This document shows, one piece after another, positions 16,231 through 23,511 of a stretch of DNA of 51,809 bases. The stretch is from JASFWK01 sp050049355 (GTDB lineage: Bacteria; Chloroflexota; Anaerolineae; B4-G1; DUEL01). Every line of letters begins with the position of its first letter. Position 1 is the stretch's first letter. Where the stretch lies: positions 1 through 51,809 of the forward strand of contig JASFWK010000005.1 in assembly GCA_050049355.1 (NCBI GenBank), in the 5' to 3' direction. The notes under the pieces are model-generated. The model worked only from the letters and a program-made list of their open reading frames with translations. It was not told the DNA's origin and did not search any database. The position numbers were made by a program, and so were the translations under genes.

Positions 16231-17382
16231 TTAGTTACTCAGGACGACGGCTGCGCCGCCAGTGGTGGGCACGCCTCGCCAACCAAAGGCCAGGCCGACC
16301 TCGGCGTCCTCGATCTGCCGCTGACTGGCCTCGCCTCTCAGCTGCAGCACAACCTCCAGCGTGCGGGCCAATCCTGTGCAGTCCAGCATGTGCCCTCCGC
16401 CGAGACTCCCACCAGAGGGATTCACCGGAAACTCCCCGGTCAGTTCTGTACCGCCCTCCAGGACCCACTTCCCCGCCTCGCCCGACCGGCAGAGCTCCAG
16501 AGCCTCCAGATGCTGGAGCTCCTTGTAGGCGAAGGTATCGTCCACCTCGGCGAAGTCGATCTCCTGGCGAGGGCTCTTGATGCCGGCGGTACGGTAGGCC
16601 ATCTGGCCGGCCAGGTAGGCATAGGCGGCCTGTCCCCAGGAGCGGCTTTCCAGCCAGAAGGTGTCGTTGGCCCAGCCGATCCCTCGAACCCAGATCGGTC
16701 TCTCGGTCAGCGCCCGGGCGGTCTCGCCCGAGGCCAAGACGAAGACGACCGCGCCATCGGCGTGGTCAGCGCACTCCAGACGGGTGAGGGGTTCGGCAAC
16801 CGGCTCAGAGAACAGAACGTCGTCAACAGCCAGATCAGCTCCGTACCCGGCCAGAGGATTCCTCAGGGCGTTGCGGCGGTTCTTGACCGCAACGCTGGCG
16901 CAGGCCTCGAGTGTGATGCCCGTCTCAGCCAGATACCGGCGCATCTCCATGCCGGCGATGAAATAGGGATGAACGGCGAGGGGCCGGTTGAAGACGGGAT
17001 CCATGGCGTAGGCGATGATGTGGGGAAGGGTGAGGATGTTGGATGCCTTGCTGTGTGCCTCCACGACGATGATGTCAAACTCGCCGGTCAGGATCTGCAT
17101 CACTGCTGCCGCAAGCCCATGAATGCCGTCGCCGGTGATGGTCTGAACGGGCCGGTGCAGCGCGCCCATCTGGTCGGGGACGTATTCGTCGAAGATACTG
17201 GTGCCCTCGTTGAAATCCTCCCCTACGGTGACGAAGCTGTCCACGTCCCGTCGGGGGTCGATCCCCGCGTCCTCATAGGCGCGGACGGCAGCCTCGTACA
17301 TCATCTCTTTGTAGGAGATGTCGGGGGTGATGGAGCGAAAAGGGCTCCATCCCAACCCTACGATGGCAACTTCTCGGATCAT
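16231..17382 (-). CDS. second thiolase-fold protein without nucleophilic Cys
   Basis: 383 aa, only distantly similar to its neighbour. At the active-site turn it reads T-G-D-G-I-H-G (84-89) with no cysteine nearby. The later motif N-P-S-G-G-S-L-G-G-G-H-M keeps the His but not the Pro. It therefore also lacks the acyl-Cys step of true thiolases. It is the first gene of the four-gene set, starting after AAGGAGGT, and is separated from the next thiolase-like gene by 11 bp. The pair may form a heterodimer like the mixed subunits of some archaeal and actinobacterial complexes. Substrate and pathway are unknown; no dehydrogenase or hydratase gene is adjacent. Confidence 0.85.
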   Translation of the reverse strand: MIREVAIVGLGWSPFRSITPDISYKEMMYEAAVRAYEDAGIDPRRDVDSFVTVGEDFNEGTSIFDEYVPDQMGALHRPVQTITGDGIHGLAAAVMQILTGEFDIIVVEAHSKASNILTLPHIIAYAMDPVFNRPLAVHPYFIAGMEMRRYLAETGITLEACASVAVKNRRNALRNPLAGYGADLAVDDVLFSEPVAEPLTRLECADHADGAVVFVLASGETARALTERPIWVRGIGWANDTFWLESRSWGQAAYAYLAGQMAYRTAGIKSPRQEIDFAEVDDTFAYKELQHLEALELCRSGEAGKWVLEGGTELTGEFPVNPSGGSLGGGHMLDCTGLARTLEVVLQLRGEASQRQIEDAEVGLAFGWRGVPTTGGAAVVLSN

Positions 17383-17403
17383 GTCATTGACCTCCTTGTG
17401 GTC

Positions 17404-17432
17404 ATCCTATGATCTGGTTCATCAGCGAGCAA
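17404..17432 (-). promoter_or_regulatory. possible promoter of the thiolase-like/DUF35 cluster
   Basis: On the minus strand TTGCTC (17427-17432) and TAGGAT (17404-17409) are 17 bp apart, shortly before the SD of the first gene. Both boxes deviate from consensus. Confidence 0.35.
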
Positions 17433-17494
17433 TGCGTGCCGTCGCTTGTCTAGCTCCCACCTCCTTCTAGGGTTGCAGCTATCGTACAAGTCAA

Positions 17495-18490
17495 CTACTC
17501 CAGGAACCTGAAGGTTGGAGGAATCTGCTCGAGTTTCTCCAAGACTTCCTCCCTGTCAAACTCGGAGACAGTGCCAGCGGGGTAGTTCTCTACGTTTCCG
17601 GAGTGCATGAATAGGGCTATTTCGTAGCAGGTGTCCTCGTGGATGGTGCGATAGCTGATCTGTTCGTATATGCTTCCCGCTGCCCCTTCCACGGTTGAGC
17701 CTTTGTAGAGGGTGATGGAATCGATCTCTACCTCTCCCAGACTCTCCTCCAGTTCGCTTTGAGGCTCCAGACAGCTCGACAGTGCTTCTTGGCTCTGGCT
17801 GGCGCCCACAATCACACAGGCCTTGGACAGGTTGGTTCCGCTATAATACCGCGTGTCGGCCAGTCGAAAACTCACAATGACGTTCCCCATCACGGCGGCT
17901 GGCTGACAAGGAATGTCTATGAAAAAACCGCTTGGATACGCTACTTCAACCCCGAATTCCTCATTGCGGTAGAGGTTCCACTCCGGTGTTGCTGGGGTTG
18001 GTTCGATGGGAGGGATGGTCACCGTGAGGACGTAGTCGGTCTCGCTTCCTCCTGAGATGACTTCAATGAAGTAGTCTTGGGTGGAGGGCAGTGCGCCCTG
18101 CCAATCCGACGCACCGTCGGTGTGTGGCTTCAGGATGGTGCCATCTGCTTCCTGGATCCCAAGGAGGCCCCCGTTGCTCGGCGAGATCAAGTGCACTTCC
18201 ATGGTCTGCCCTGCCAACGCCCGGAGGACATAGCGATCGATAGCGTTACGCTCGATATGCCCGGCCAGCGTCGCTGACGTTGCACCCGGCTCAAAACGAA
18301 TCCGCGTCGGCCCTGACTGGGGGGTGGGAGTAGGCGGCTCGGGAGTCGGAGTCGGGCGCCGGGGAGTGGGGGTGGGGGGCTCAGGCGTTGCCGTCGCCGG
18401 CCTGGGCGTCGTCAGCTGTAAGGCTGAGCAAGCTGTCACCAAGAGGGCTGCGACAGCCAGCAGCAGCGAGATTCCCCTTTTTGGCTTCAT
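17495..18490 (-). CDS. lipoprotein with Pro/Thr linker, function unknown
   Basis: 331 aa from ATG 18490. A longer start would put 19 charged residues before the signal peptide and is rejected. The signal peptide ends in the lipobox L-V-T-A-C (Cys21). A linker of about 50 residues rich in repeated P-T-P follows, a common spacer in Chloroflexota surface proteins. The rest has a small beta-rich domain at about 70-160 (G-H-I-E-R-N-A-I-D-R-Y-V-L-R-A-L-A-G-Q-T-M, like bacterial pre-peptidase C-terminal domains), then a region with several Cys and no recognised motif. It probably sits on the outer face of the membrane. It is a single gene. Confidence 0.75.
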   Translation of the reverse strand: MKPKRGISLLLAVAALLVTACSALQLTTPRPATATPEPPTPTPRRPTPTPEPPTPTPQSGPTRIRFEPGATSATLAGHIERNAIDRYVLRALAGQTMEVHLISPSNGGLLGIQEADGTILKPHTDGASDWQGALPSTQDYFIEVISGGSETDYVLTVTIPPIEPTPATPEWNLYRNEEFGVEVAYPSGFFIDIPCQPAAVMGNVIVSFRLADTRYYSGTNLSKACVIVGASQSQEALSSCLEPQSELEESLGEVEIDSITLYKGSTVEGAAGSIYEQISYRTIHEDTCYEIALFMHSGNVENYPAGTVSEFDREEVLEKLEQIPPTFRFLE

Positions 18491-18584
18491 GGCTGCCAAT
18501 AAGACATGTCGAAAGCGTCTATCCCCAGTCAATTCGCAACACCGCATCTATCCAAGAGCCCGTGTCAACTTCAGCCCGCTGCCT

Positions 18585-18613
18585 ATTGTATATCAAACGG
18601 GCTAGAATGAAAA
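18585..18613 (-). promoter_or_regulatory. possible promoter of the Pro/Thr-linker lipoprotein
   Basis: On the minus strand TTTTCA (18608-18613) and TACAAT (18585-18590) are 17 bp apart. A leader of about 90 nt would precede the ATG at 18490. Confidence 0.4.
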
Positions 18614-18731
18614 CCATCTGGCGGAGTGGCGCCAACGGCGGGGCCTGGGGAAGGAGTACCCCGTCAGTCTTCGTGCACTCAACAGCGGCAGGCGCGACGA
18701 ACTGCGTCGCCCCTGGATGTCGACACGAGGG

Positions 18732-20045
18732 CTATTCGAAGTGTTTGATCAGCACTTCCTCCAGCGTGGGCCGGCCGATGACCTGAAGTTCGTATCGCAC
18801 CCGATCCACAGGATGGTCCACGTCGATCAATCGGCGCAGGTCGATCGGGGTGGCCGTCAGGACCAGGTCACATTCGGCTGCGTTGATGGTCTCCTCAAGA
18901 TCATGGATCTGCTTCTCGCCATATCCCATCGCCGGCAGGAGGGGCCCCACGTGGGGGTACTTCTCGAAAGTGGCGGCTATGGACCCGGCCGCGTAGGGTC
19001 GGGGATCAACCAGTTCCGCAGCGCCAAAACGCCGCGCTGCCACCACTCCGGCCCCGTAGGGCATCTCTCCGTGGGTCAGCGTTGGACCGTCTTCGATCAC
19101 GAGCACACGCCTGCCACGGATCGCTGCTGGATCATCGACAAAGATGGGGGAGGCGGCCTCCACCACGACGGCGTGCGGATTCACCGTGTAGACATTCTCC
19201 CGCACCTGAGATACGCCGTCCGGGTCGGCGGTGTCTACCTTGTTGATGACCACCACATCCGCTGCACGCAGATTGGTCTCTCCGGGATGGTAGCGGAGTT
19301 CGTGGCCCGGTCGGTGAGGGTCCGCGACGACGACGTACAGGTCGGGGTAGTAGAAGGGAGGGTCGTTGTTTCCTCCGTCCCAGACCACCACGTCGGCCTC
19401 CGCTTCTGCCTGGTGGAGGATAGGCCCGTAATCCACGCCAGCGTACACCACCACCCCTCGGTCGATGTGAGGCTCATACTCCTCGCGCTCCTCAATGGTA
19501 CACTTGTGGCGGTCTAGATCCTCGTAAGAGGCGAACCGCTGCACGGCCTGAGCGGCCAAGTCCCCGTAGGGCATGGGGTGGCGAATGACAACTGTCTTCT
19601 TGCCCATCTGCTGCAGCACGTCGCAGACGTGGCGTGTAGTCTGGCTCTTGCCGGATCCAGTGCGCACAGCACAGATGGCCACCAAGGGTTTCTTGCTCCT
19701 CAACATCGTAGTGCCTGTGCCCATGAGACGGAAGTCCGCTCCCGCCTCCAGTACCTGAGATGCTTTGTGCATCACATACTCGTGAGAGACGTCGGAGTAG
19801 GCAAAGATGACTTGGTCCACATCAAGATGGCGGATCAGATCGGTCAGTTTGAGCTCTGGGTGGATTGGAATCCCCTCCGGGTAGAGGCTGCCCGCCAGTT
19901 CCGGGGGGTAGCGCCGCTCCTCAATGTTGGGTATCTGCGCGGCGGTGAAGGCGACCACTTGATAGTCGGAGTTGTCGCGGAAGTAGACATTGAAGTTGTG
20001 GAAGTCACGCCCGGCGGCGCCCATGATGATGACGCGGTCTTGCAT
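18732..20045 (-). CDS. cyclic 2,3-diphosphoglycerate synthetase-like P-loop GTPase
   Basis: 437 aa from ATG 20045, which has a strong AGGAGG site; an upstream start in the same frame has none. The N-terminal Rossmann-like domain begins V-I-I-M-G-A-A-G-R-D-F-H-N-F-N. The second half has the P-loop R-T-G-S-G-K-S-Q-T, D-G-G-N-N-D in a Walker-B-like place, and N-K-V-D, a guanine-specificity motif. This is the architecture of proteins annotated as cPGS, which in methanogens make the thermoprotectant cyclic 2,3-diphosphoglycerate. Bacterial members are of unproven function and could be metal-centre GTPases instead. A hairpin terminator separates it from the nusB operon, so it is probably transcribed alone or by read-through. 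Confidence 0.8.
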   Translation of the reverse strand: MQDRVIIMGAAGRDFHNFNVYFRDNSDYQVVAFTAAQIPNIEERRYPPELAGSLYPEGIPIHPELKLTDLIRHLDVDQVIFAYSDVSHEYVMHKASQVLEAGADFRLMGTGTTMLRSKKPLVAICAVRTGSGKSQTTRHVCDVLQQMGKKTVVIRHPMPYGDLAAQAVQRFASYEDLDRHKCTIEEREEYEPHIDRGVVVYAGVDYGPILHQAEAEADVVVWDGGNNDPPFYYPDLYVVVADPHRPGHELRYHPGETNLRAADVVVINKVDTADPDGVSQVRENVYTVNPHAVVVEAASPIFVDDPAAIRGRRVLVIEDGPTLTHGEMPYGAGVVAARRFGAAELVDPRPYAAGSIAATFEKYPHVGPLLPAMGYGEKQIHDLEETINAAECDLVLTATPIDLRRLIDVDHPVDRVRYELQVIGRPTLEEVLIKHFE

Positions 20046-20081
20046 TCGATTTCCTCCTAGAGTCAATTGACCCAAATAGAT

Positions 20082-20102
20082 TAAGCCCCCGAAGGGGGCT
20101 TA
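20082..20102 (-). terminator. terminator of the rpmF-nusB operon
   Basis: TAAGCCCCC pairs with GGGGGCTTA (9 bp, small UUC loop in RNA) directly after the nusB stop. Only a weak T-rich stretch (ATCTATTT) follows, so some read-through into the cPGS-like gene is possible. Confidence 0.7.
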
Positions 20103-20104
20103 GA

Positions 20105-20560
20105 CTACGATTTCTCCATCTCGGATTCTCGCTGGGCCCGCGCCCGGCGGGCTATTCCGTCTTTGAGGGGTACCAGCGCGCCGAGCACGCCGTTGACAAA
20201 GCGCGGGCTGCTATCGGACCCGAACATCTTGGCCAGTTCGACCGCCTCATTGATGGCGACCTTGACGGGGGTATTGCCATCAACGGCGAATTCGAATATC
20301 GCTATGCGTAGAATATTGCGGTCGATGTAGGCCATCTGTTCCAACGGCCATTCCGGGGCGTATTCCTGAATGAGGGGATCTACCAGCGCCTTATGCTTCA
20401 AGACCCCGAAGACCAGTTGGCGGATGAAGTCCAGAACCGATTGCGAAGGAGAGTCCTCCTCCATCCGCTGCTGGAGTACGGCCCCTGGCGAGTGGCCGAC
20501 GGAGTCAATCTCGTACAGGGCCTGAAGAGCGATGACGCGGGCGTGGCGGCGGGCCTTCAC
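20105..20560 (-). CDS. nusB: transcription antitermination factor NusB
   Basis: 151 aa, all-helical RNA-binding protein of the rRNA antitermination complex (binds boxA with NusE/S10). The family pattern is clear: R-H-A-R-V-I-A-L-Q-A-L-Y-E at the start, Y-I-D-R-N-I-L-R-I-A-I-F-E in the middle, P-V-K-V-A-I-N-E-A-V-E-L-A-K-M-F and F-V-N-G-V-L-G at the end. It overlaps the upstream Asp23-family gene by four bases. It is the last gene of the operon. Confidence 0.95.
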   Translation of the reverse strand: MKARRHARVIALQALYEIDSVGHSPGAVLQQRMEEDSPSQSVLDFIRQLVFGVLKHKALVDPLIQEYAPEWPLEQMAYIDRNILRIAIFEFAVDGNTPVKVAINEAVELAKMFGSDSSPRFVNGVLGALVPLKDGIARRARAQRESEMEKS

Positions 20561-20919
20561 GGCTTCCTACTCGGTGCTTCGTTCGTCGGGGCAGGAGTGA
20601 CGTCCTCAATATGCACATGTACTGACTCGACCTCCATGCCGACAATATCCTGGATCGCCCGGGTCACCTCGGCCTGAATCTGGCGTCCCAGGCTCAGCAT
20701 GTTAAGCCCCGATTCCACCACAACGTACAAATCCACGCGCACCGTCCCTTCTTCGCGGACGGTGACCTGAACGCCGTCCTTTAGTCCGAGCAACCGGTGT
20801 ACCCCCAGGGGGGGAGTCATTCGCACAACGCCGGGGACAGCCAGTGTGGTCAGGCGGGCGATGGTCTCAAGTACGCTTGAGTCAATCGTGACCTTGCCGA
20901 TCGTTGGAGCCTCTTCCAT
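20557..20919 (-). CDS. Asp23/Gls24 family protein
   Basis: 120 aa. It has the family pattern G-K-V-T-I-D-S-S-V-L-E-T-I-A ... V-P-G-V, then V-D-L-Y-V-V-V-E-S-G and V-x-V-H-I-E-D-V at the end. Members are small acidic proteins tied to envelope stress and often sit beside nusB, as here, or near fatty acid genes. The exact role is unknown. The start is preceded by AGAGAGGT, and the stop overlaps the nusB start by four bases. Confidence 0.92.
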   Translation of the reverse strand: MEEAPTIGKVTIDSSVLETIARLTTLAVPGVVRMTPPLGVHRLLGLKDGVQVTVREEGTVRVDLYVVVESGLNMLSLGRQIQAEVTRAIQDIVGMEVESVHVHIEDVTPAPTNEAPSRKP

Positions 20920-20938
20920 ACCTCTCTTGCCCCCTGTA

Positions 20939-21694
20939 TCATCCCGACATCACGAGTCCGCCGTCCACGGGGAGCACCACGCCGGTGATGAAGCTGGCCT
21001 CGTCGGAGGCCAGGAAGGCCACAGCGTGAGCGATCTCCTCGGCCCGACCGATTCGCGCGAGGGGTGTGTTCTCGATCGCCGTCTGGCGCAGGTCCTCCGA
21101 CAGATCCGCTGTCAGATCGGTCGGGACAAGCCCTGGAGCAACGGCGTTCACGGTAATATTCCGCGGTCCTAACTCTTTGGCCAAGCTCTTGGTGAAGCCG
21201 ATGACGCCTGCCTTGGCAGCGGCGTAGTTGGTCTGTCCGCCCTGGCCAGCGATGCCCACTACCGACGTGATGTTGATGATGCGGCCCGAGCGCTGACGGA
21301 TCATCTTGCGTGCTGCCGCCTTGCAGGTGTTGAACAGACTCTTCAGGTCTACCCGGATTACTGTATCCCAGTCCTCTTCCTTCATCAGCAGGAGGATCTG
21401 GTCGCGCGTGACCCCGGCGTTGTTGATGAGGATGTCCACGTGGTCGTACCTATCCAGCGCGGCCTTGATGAGCCCCTGGGCCTGATCGAAGTCGGAGACA
21501 TCGGCCTGGACGGCTGCCGCCTCGCCATCTTCCGCCTGGATGGCGGCGACCACTTCCTGGGCAGCTTCTGCGCTTCGATTGTAGTTGACCACAACTGCCG
21601 CCCCCCGATCAGCCAATTCCAGGGCAATGGCGCGGCCGATGCCTCGCGATGCGCCGGTAACAACAGCTACCTTCCCCTCTAGCGGCTTGCCCAT
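20939..21694 (-). CDS. fabG: 3-oxoacyl-ACP reductase
   Basis: 251 aa short-chain dehydrogenase that reduces 3-oxoacyl-ACP with NADPH in fatty acid elongation. The motifs are the NADP-binding T-G-A-S-R-G-I-G, the structural N-N-A-G, the catalytic Ser in N-I-T-S-V-V-G, Y-A-A-A-K-A-G with Tyr and Lys, and the closing V-D-G-G-L-V-M-S. It follows fabD, as in standard fab clusters. The usual next gene, acpP, is absent and replaced by asp23 and nusB. A 151-bp gap before it holds a composite hairpin. A strong SD (AAGGAGA) precedes its ATG. Confidence 0.95.
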   Translation of the reverse strand: MGKPLEGKVAVVTGASRGIGRAIALELADRGAAVVVNYNRSAEAAQEVVAAIQAEDGEAAAVQADVSDFDQAQGLIKAALDRYDHVDILINNAGVTRDQILLLMKEEDWDTVIRVDLKSLFNTCKAAARKMIRQRSGRIINITSVVGIAGQGGQTNYAAAKAGVIGFTKSLAKELGPRNITVNAVAPGLVPTDLTADLSEDLRQTAIENTPLARIGRAEEIAHAVAFLASDEASFITGVVLPVDGGLVMSG

Positions 21695-21743
21695 AGTTCT
21701 CCTTAGCCTGCGAACAATATCGTCAGAACGCTACTACCCAAAG

Positions 21744-21771
21744 TCGGGCGAACAAGCTGTTCTCTGCCCGA
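21744..21771 (-). promoter_or_regulatory. composite hairpin in the fabD-fabG gap
   Basis: TCGGGC/GCCCGA (6 bp) encloses GAACA/TGTTC (5 bp) with a 3-nt loop and a 3-nt bulge on one side. It ends 50 bp before fabG. It may adjust fabG relative to fabD or be a processing site. No T-run follows. Confidence 0.35.
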
Positions 21772-21845
21772 ATGGATGGTATTCCCCTTGGGGCTCCTGG
21801 CCCAGGCCCTTTGATCAAGGCCTGGTCTCCGTTGGACTTGCCATC

Positions 21846-22802
21846 TCATGTCCCGAGTGCCAAGACCTGAGCGATGGTCAGCCCTGCTACCCTGCGGTCC
21901 ACGCGGCGCAGGAGTCCAGTGAGGACCTTGCCGGGAGCCATCTCTACGAAACAGGTGACTCCCTGCTGGATCATCCACTGGATCGATTCGGTCCAGCGGA
22001 CAGGGGCGGTTAGCTGCCGTTCCAGAACCTTGCGAAGCCGGTTGGGATCACTTACTGGCTCGGCGGTAGCGTTTGCCACGAACGGGATCTCAGGGGAGCG
22101 AATGTTTACCTCTTCCAGCGCCTGCCGAAAGGAGGCAGCTGCCTTGGCCATCAGCGGTGAGTGAGCAGCGATGCTGACCGCTAGCCGGATTACTCGTCTC
22201 GCTCCTGCTGCTTCCGCTGCCTCCATTCCTGCCCGAAGTGCTTCTTCATCCCCAGAGATGACTACCTGTCCTGGGCAGTTATCGTTGGCGACTCCCACGT
22301 ATCCGCCAACATCTTCGCGCGCCTTCGCGCAGGCTGCCTCCACCTCCGCCACACTCAGCCCAATAATCGCGGCCATCCCCCCTGGACTGTGCTGCCCGGC
22401 TTCTTTCATCAGCTGCCCGCGCTTTCGCACCAAGCCCAACGCTTCCTCAAAAGAAATCGCCCCGGCTGCCGCCAGGGCACTGAACTCTCCCAGGCTGTGA
22501 CCGGTTACGAAGGCGGGCGCCACGTCCAATCGCTCTTGAAGCGCACGCACCGTCGCCACACTGACCGTGAAGATTGCAGGCTGCGTGTTTATCGTGTCGT
22601 TGAGCGCCTCGGTCGGGCCGTCAAAACAGAGACGAGAGAGTGGCATGCCGAGCAATTCGTCGGCTTGGGCGAAGACTTCCGCTGCTGCGATCGAGGCCTC
22701 GCAGAGTGCCTTTCCCATTCCCACTTTCTGGGACCCTTGGCCTGGGAACTGGAGGGCGAACGGTTTTTTGATCATCAGCATGCGAGCGCACCGGTGGTTC
22801 AT
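21846..22802 (-). CDS. fabD: malonyl-CoA:ACP transacylase
   Basis: 318 aa. It loads malonate onto acyl carrier protein for fatty acid synthesis. F-P-G-Q-G-S-Q near the N terminus, the nucleophile elbow G-H-S-L-G-E-F, Q-L-M-K-E-A in the substrate Arg region (Q-x-R replaced locally by R-K-R-G-Q-L-M), V-A-N-D-N-C-P-G-Q and the A-H-S-P-L-M catalytic His are all present. Three ATGs are possible at 22802, 22781 and 22775. None has a strong SD, and family members usually begin 7-9 residues later than the longest version. Lying between rpmF and fabG, it lacks plsX, fabH and acpP neighbours. Confidence 0.93.
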   Translation of the reverse strand: MNHRCARMLMIKKPFALQFPGQGSQKVGMGKALCEASIAAAEVFAQADELLGMPLSRLCFDGPTEALNDTINTQPAIFTVSVATVRALQERLDVAPAFVTGHSLGEFSALAAAGAISFEEALGLVRKRGQLMKEAGQHSPGGMAAIIGLSVAEVEAACAKAREDVGGYVGVANDNCPGQVVISGDEEALRAGMEAAEAAGARRVIRLAVSIAAHSPLMAKAAASFRQALEEVNIRSPEIPFVANATAEPVSDPNRLRKVLERQLTAPVRWTESIQWMIQQGVTCFVEMAPGKVLTGLLRRVDRRVAGLTIAQVLALGT

Positions 22803-22828
22803 TGGTTGCCCACGGTGGCGTGCTCGGC

Positions 22829-23014
22829 CTACTCTTCTTCTACCTCGACCACCTGCATGTTTCGGTAGGTACCGCAGTTAGGGCAGACTCGATGGGGGAG
22901 TCTGGGTTCGTGACATTGTGGGCAGGGCACCAAGTTAGGTAGTGTGAGCGCGTGATGGCTTCGCCTCCGGTTGCGACGACCACGCGAGACTCGTATCTTA
23001 GGAACTGCTCCCAT
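22829..23014 (-). CDS. rpmF: 50S ribosomal protein L32
   Basis: 61 aa. It starts with the hallmark A-V-P-K and a basic stretch R-G-R-R-N-R-R-R-S-H-H, then a Zn ribbon with C-P-Q-C and C-P-N-C, and ends V-V-E-V. L32 belongs to the large subunit near the exit tunnel. rpmF commonly leads fatty acid genes in bacteria, linking membrane synthesis to growth; the same linkage appears here with fabD 26 bp downstream. AGGAGG precedes the ATG. Its promoter is the best match to consensus in the window. Confidence 0.95.
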   Translation of the reverse strand: MGAVPKIRVSRGRRNRRRSHHALTLPNLVPCPQCHEPRLPHRVCPNCGTYRNMQVVEVEEE

Positions 23015-23038
23015 ATCTTCCTCCTCAGAAAAGATCCC

Positions 23039-23055
23039 GCACCCTCTCAGGGTGC
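23039..23055 (-). promoter_or_regulatory. 5'-terminal hairpin of the rpmF operon mRNA
   Basis: GCACCCT/AGGGTGC (7 bp, 3-nt loop) coincides with the predicted transcription start at about 23055, so the RNA would begin with this stem. Such stems are known to protect mRNA 5' ends. Confidence 0.5.
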
Positions 23056-23061
23056 TTCGGT

Positions 23062-23090
23062 ATTATAGAGGCAAGCAGCCTGTCTGTCAA
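23062..23090 (-). promoter_or_regulatory. perfect consensus promoter of the rpmF-fabD-fabG-asp23-nusB operon
   Basis: TTGACA (23085-23090) and TATAAT (23062-23067) are both exact and 17 bp apart on the minus strand, as expected for a strong housekeeping promoter. Confidence 0.85.
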
Positions 23091-23511
23091 GGTTAGCTTG
23101 CAAGGGAAGTCTGTTTCTCATTGTCAGCGGTAGGGTTGTGTTGGGACTCGTCGGGGAGGCAGCCTACGATCCAGTTGAGGAGGTTCTCGAAGCGGTGCAG
23201 TGTGGTCGGCATCGTCCCAGAACTGCAGCGACCACACTTTCGACGGGGGCCCCATCGAGAGATGGAGTTCTCCCGCTGACGGCAGTCTTCGCCTGGCTCA
23301 AGGTATGCTCGTTTGGCCGACTGGGGTCGCGGTGCCAGTGAGCGTCAGGTTCCCGAGGAGAGAGCCTGAGCACTCGCTTCAGTTCGACAGAGGCACAAGC
23401 ACCTGGGTCGGCAGAGGATACGGAGGGGCAGGTGTGTTCCACCTGGGCGTAGCACGAGTTGAGGGGTTAGGGGGTGGGGAGCCGTCTTCCGACTCGCCCT
23501 GGAGGCGCCGT
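23091..23511. other. gap without convincing gene
   Basis: About 420 bp between the rpmF promoter and the small TSP3 protein. Short frames exist on both strands but none has a ribosome site together with protein-like composition. I see no strong hairpin that would end the minus-strand gene at 23512. Confidence 0.4.

Noticed and set aside
23164..23442. 92-codon minus-strand frame in the gap after the rpmF promoter
   Set aside because: No ribosome site or recognisable motif; composition looks random.
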